From NCBI GenBank assembly GCA_964584985.1, contig CAZPBK010000022.1, positions 1-6,194 of the forward strand: DNA of 6,194 bases, in the 5' to 3' direction. Source of the stretch: JABMRF01 sp964584985. GTDB taxonomy: Bacteria; Patescibacteriota; Patescibacteriia; UBA11705; JABHMO01. This document shows positions 6,143-6,194 of the stretch, piece by piece; the stretch's first letter is position 1; the number at the start of each line of letters is the position of its first letter. The position numbers and the translations under genes were made by a program. The notes under the pieces are model-generated. The model was not told where the DNA came from. It did no database searches and saw nothing but the letters and a program-made list of their open reading frames with translations.

Positions 6143-6194
6143 CTAAAGCTTTGTTTTCTCTTCAATAGCTCTACTCAGAGCTTGTTCCAAGTCA
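6143..6194 (-). CDS. C-terminal end of an unidentified protein (5' part beyond window)
   Basis: Read from the right edge on the minus strand, one frame stays open for 16 codons and ends in TAG at 6143-6145. It encodes DLEQALSRAIEEKTKL. The other two frames hit stops within the same stretch. The tail is charged and helix-forming, and the terminator 10 bases further on fits a gene end. Too little is visible to name a family. Confidence 0.5.
   Translation of the reverse strand, partial: DLEQALSRAIEEKTKL

Noticed and set aside
6090..6146. 18-codon plus-strand ORF as a coding gene
   Set aside because: It overlaps a terminator hairpin, has no Shine-Dalgarno and is too short to support without conservation.

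Overview
The window most likely comes from a member of the Patescibacteria (Candidate Phyla Radiation). This is inferred from gene content and composition, not from a marker gene. Three things support it: a sigma-region-4 protein with a HARE-HTH tail, of a kind I associate mainly with these genomes; a membrane protein paired with a VirD4/HerA-like ATPase that carries lysine/glutamate-rich tails and a zinc ribbon; and a low-GC sequence (roughly 30-40% in most lines) in which most genes lack a Shine-Dalgarno sequence. Standard code is used throughout; no UGA is needed as a sense codon.

Every gene I can support is on the minus strand, so transcription runs from the right edge to the left. In that order: (1) the last 16 codons of an unidentified gene (6143-6194) and its terminator; (2) a 255-base intergenic region with a strong minus-strand promoter and a leader hairpin; (3) a 367-residue protein with sigma region 4 and C-terminal HARE/winged-helix domains (4784-5887), closed by a hairpin terminator; (4) a two-gene operon made of a one-pass membrane protein (542 aa, 3047-4675) and a 580-aa conjugation-type DNA-translocase ATPase (1285-3027), driven by an extended -10 promoter and closed by a perfect 9-bp hairpin terminator; (5) a solitary cupin of the FdtA/QdtA/WxcM sugar-ketoisomerase type (713-1138) with its own promoter, the only good Shine-Dalgarno in the window, and a terminator; (6) an RluF-like 23S rRNA pseudouridine synthase (1-623), cut by the left edge, with a promoter so close that its mRNA would be almost leaderless.

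The genes do not form one pathway. Each unit is insulated by its own intrinsic terminator. The only clear functional partnership is the membrane protein and the ATPase, which look like two halves of one DNA-moving machine: membrane anchor and accessory domain first, motor second. No relaxase, VirB4 or pilin gene is visible here. The sigma-like protein has no region 2 and so is better viewed as a promoter-binding regulator than a sigma factor. No tRNA, rRNA, CRISPR array, insertion sequence or integrase was seen.
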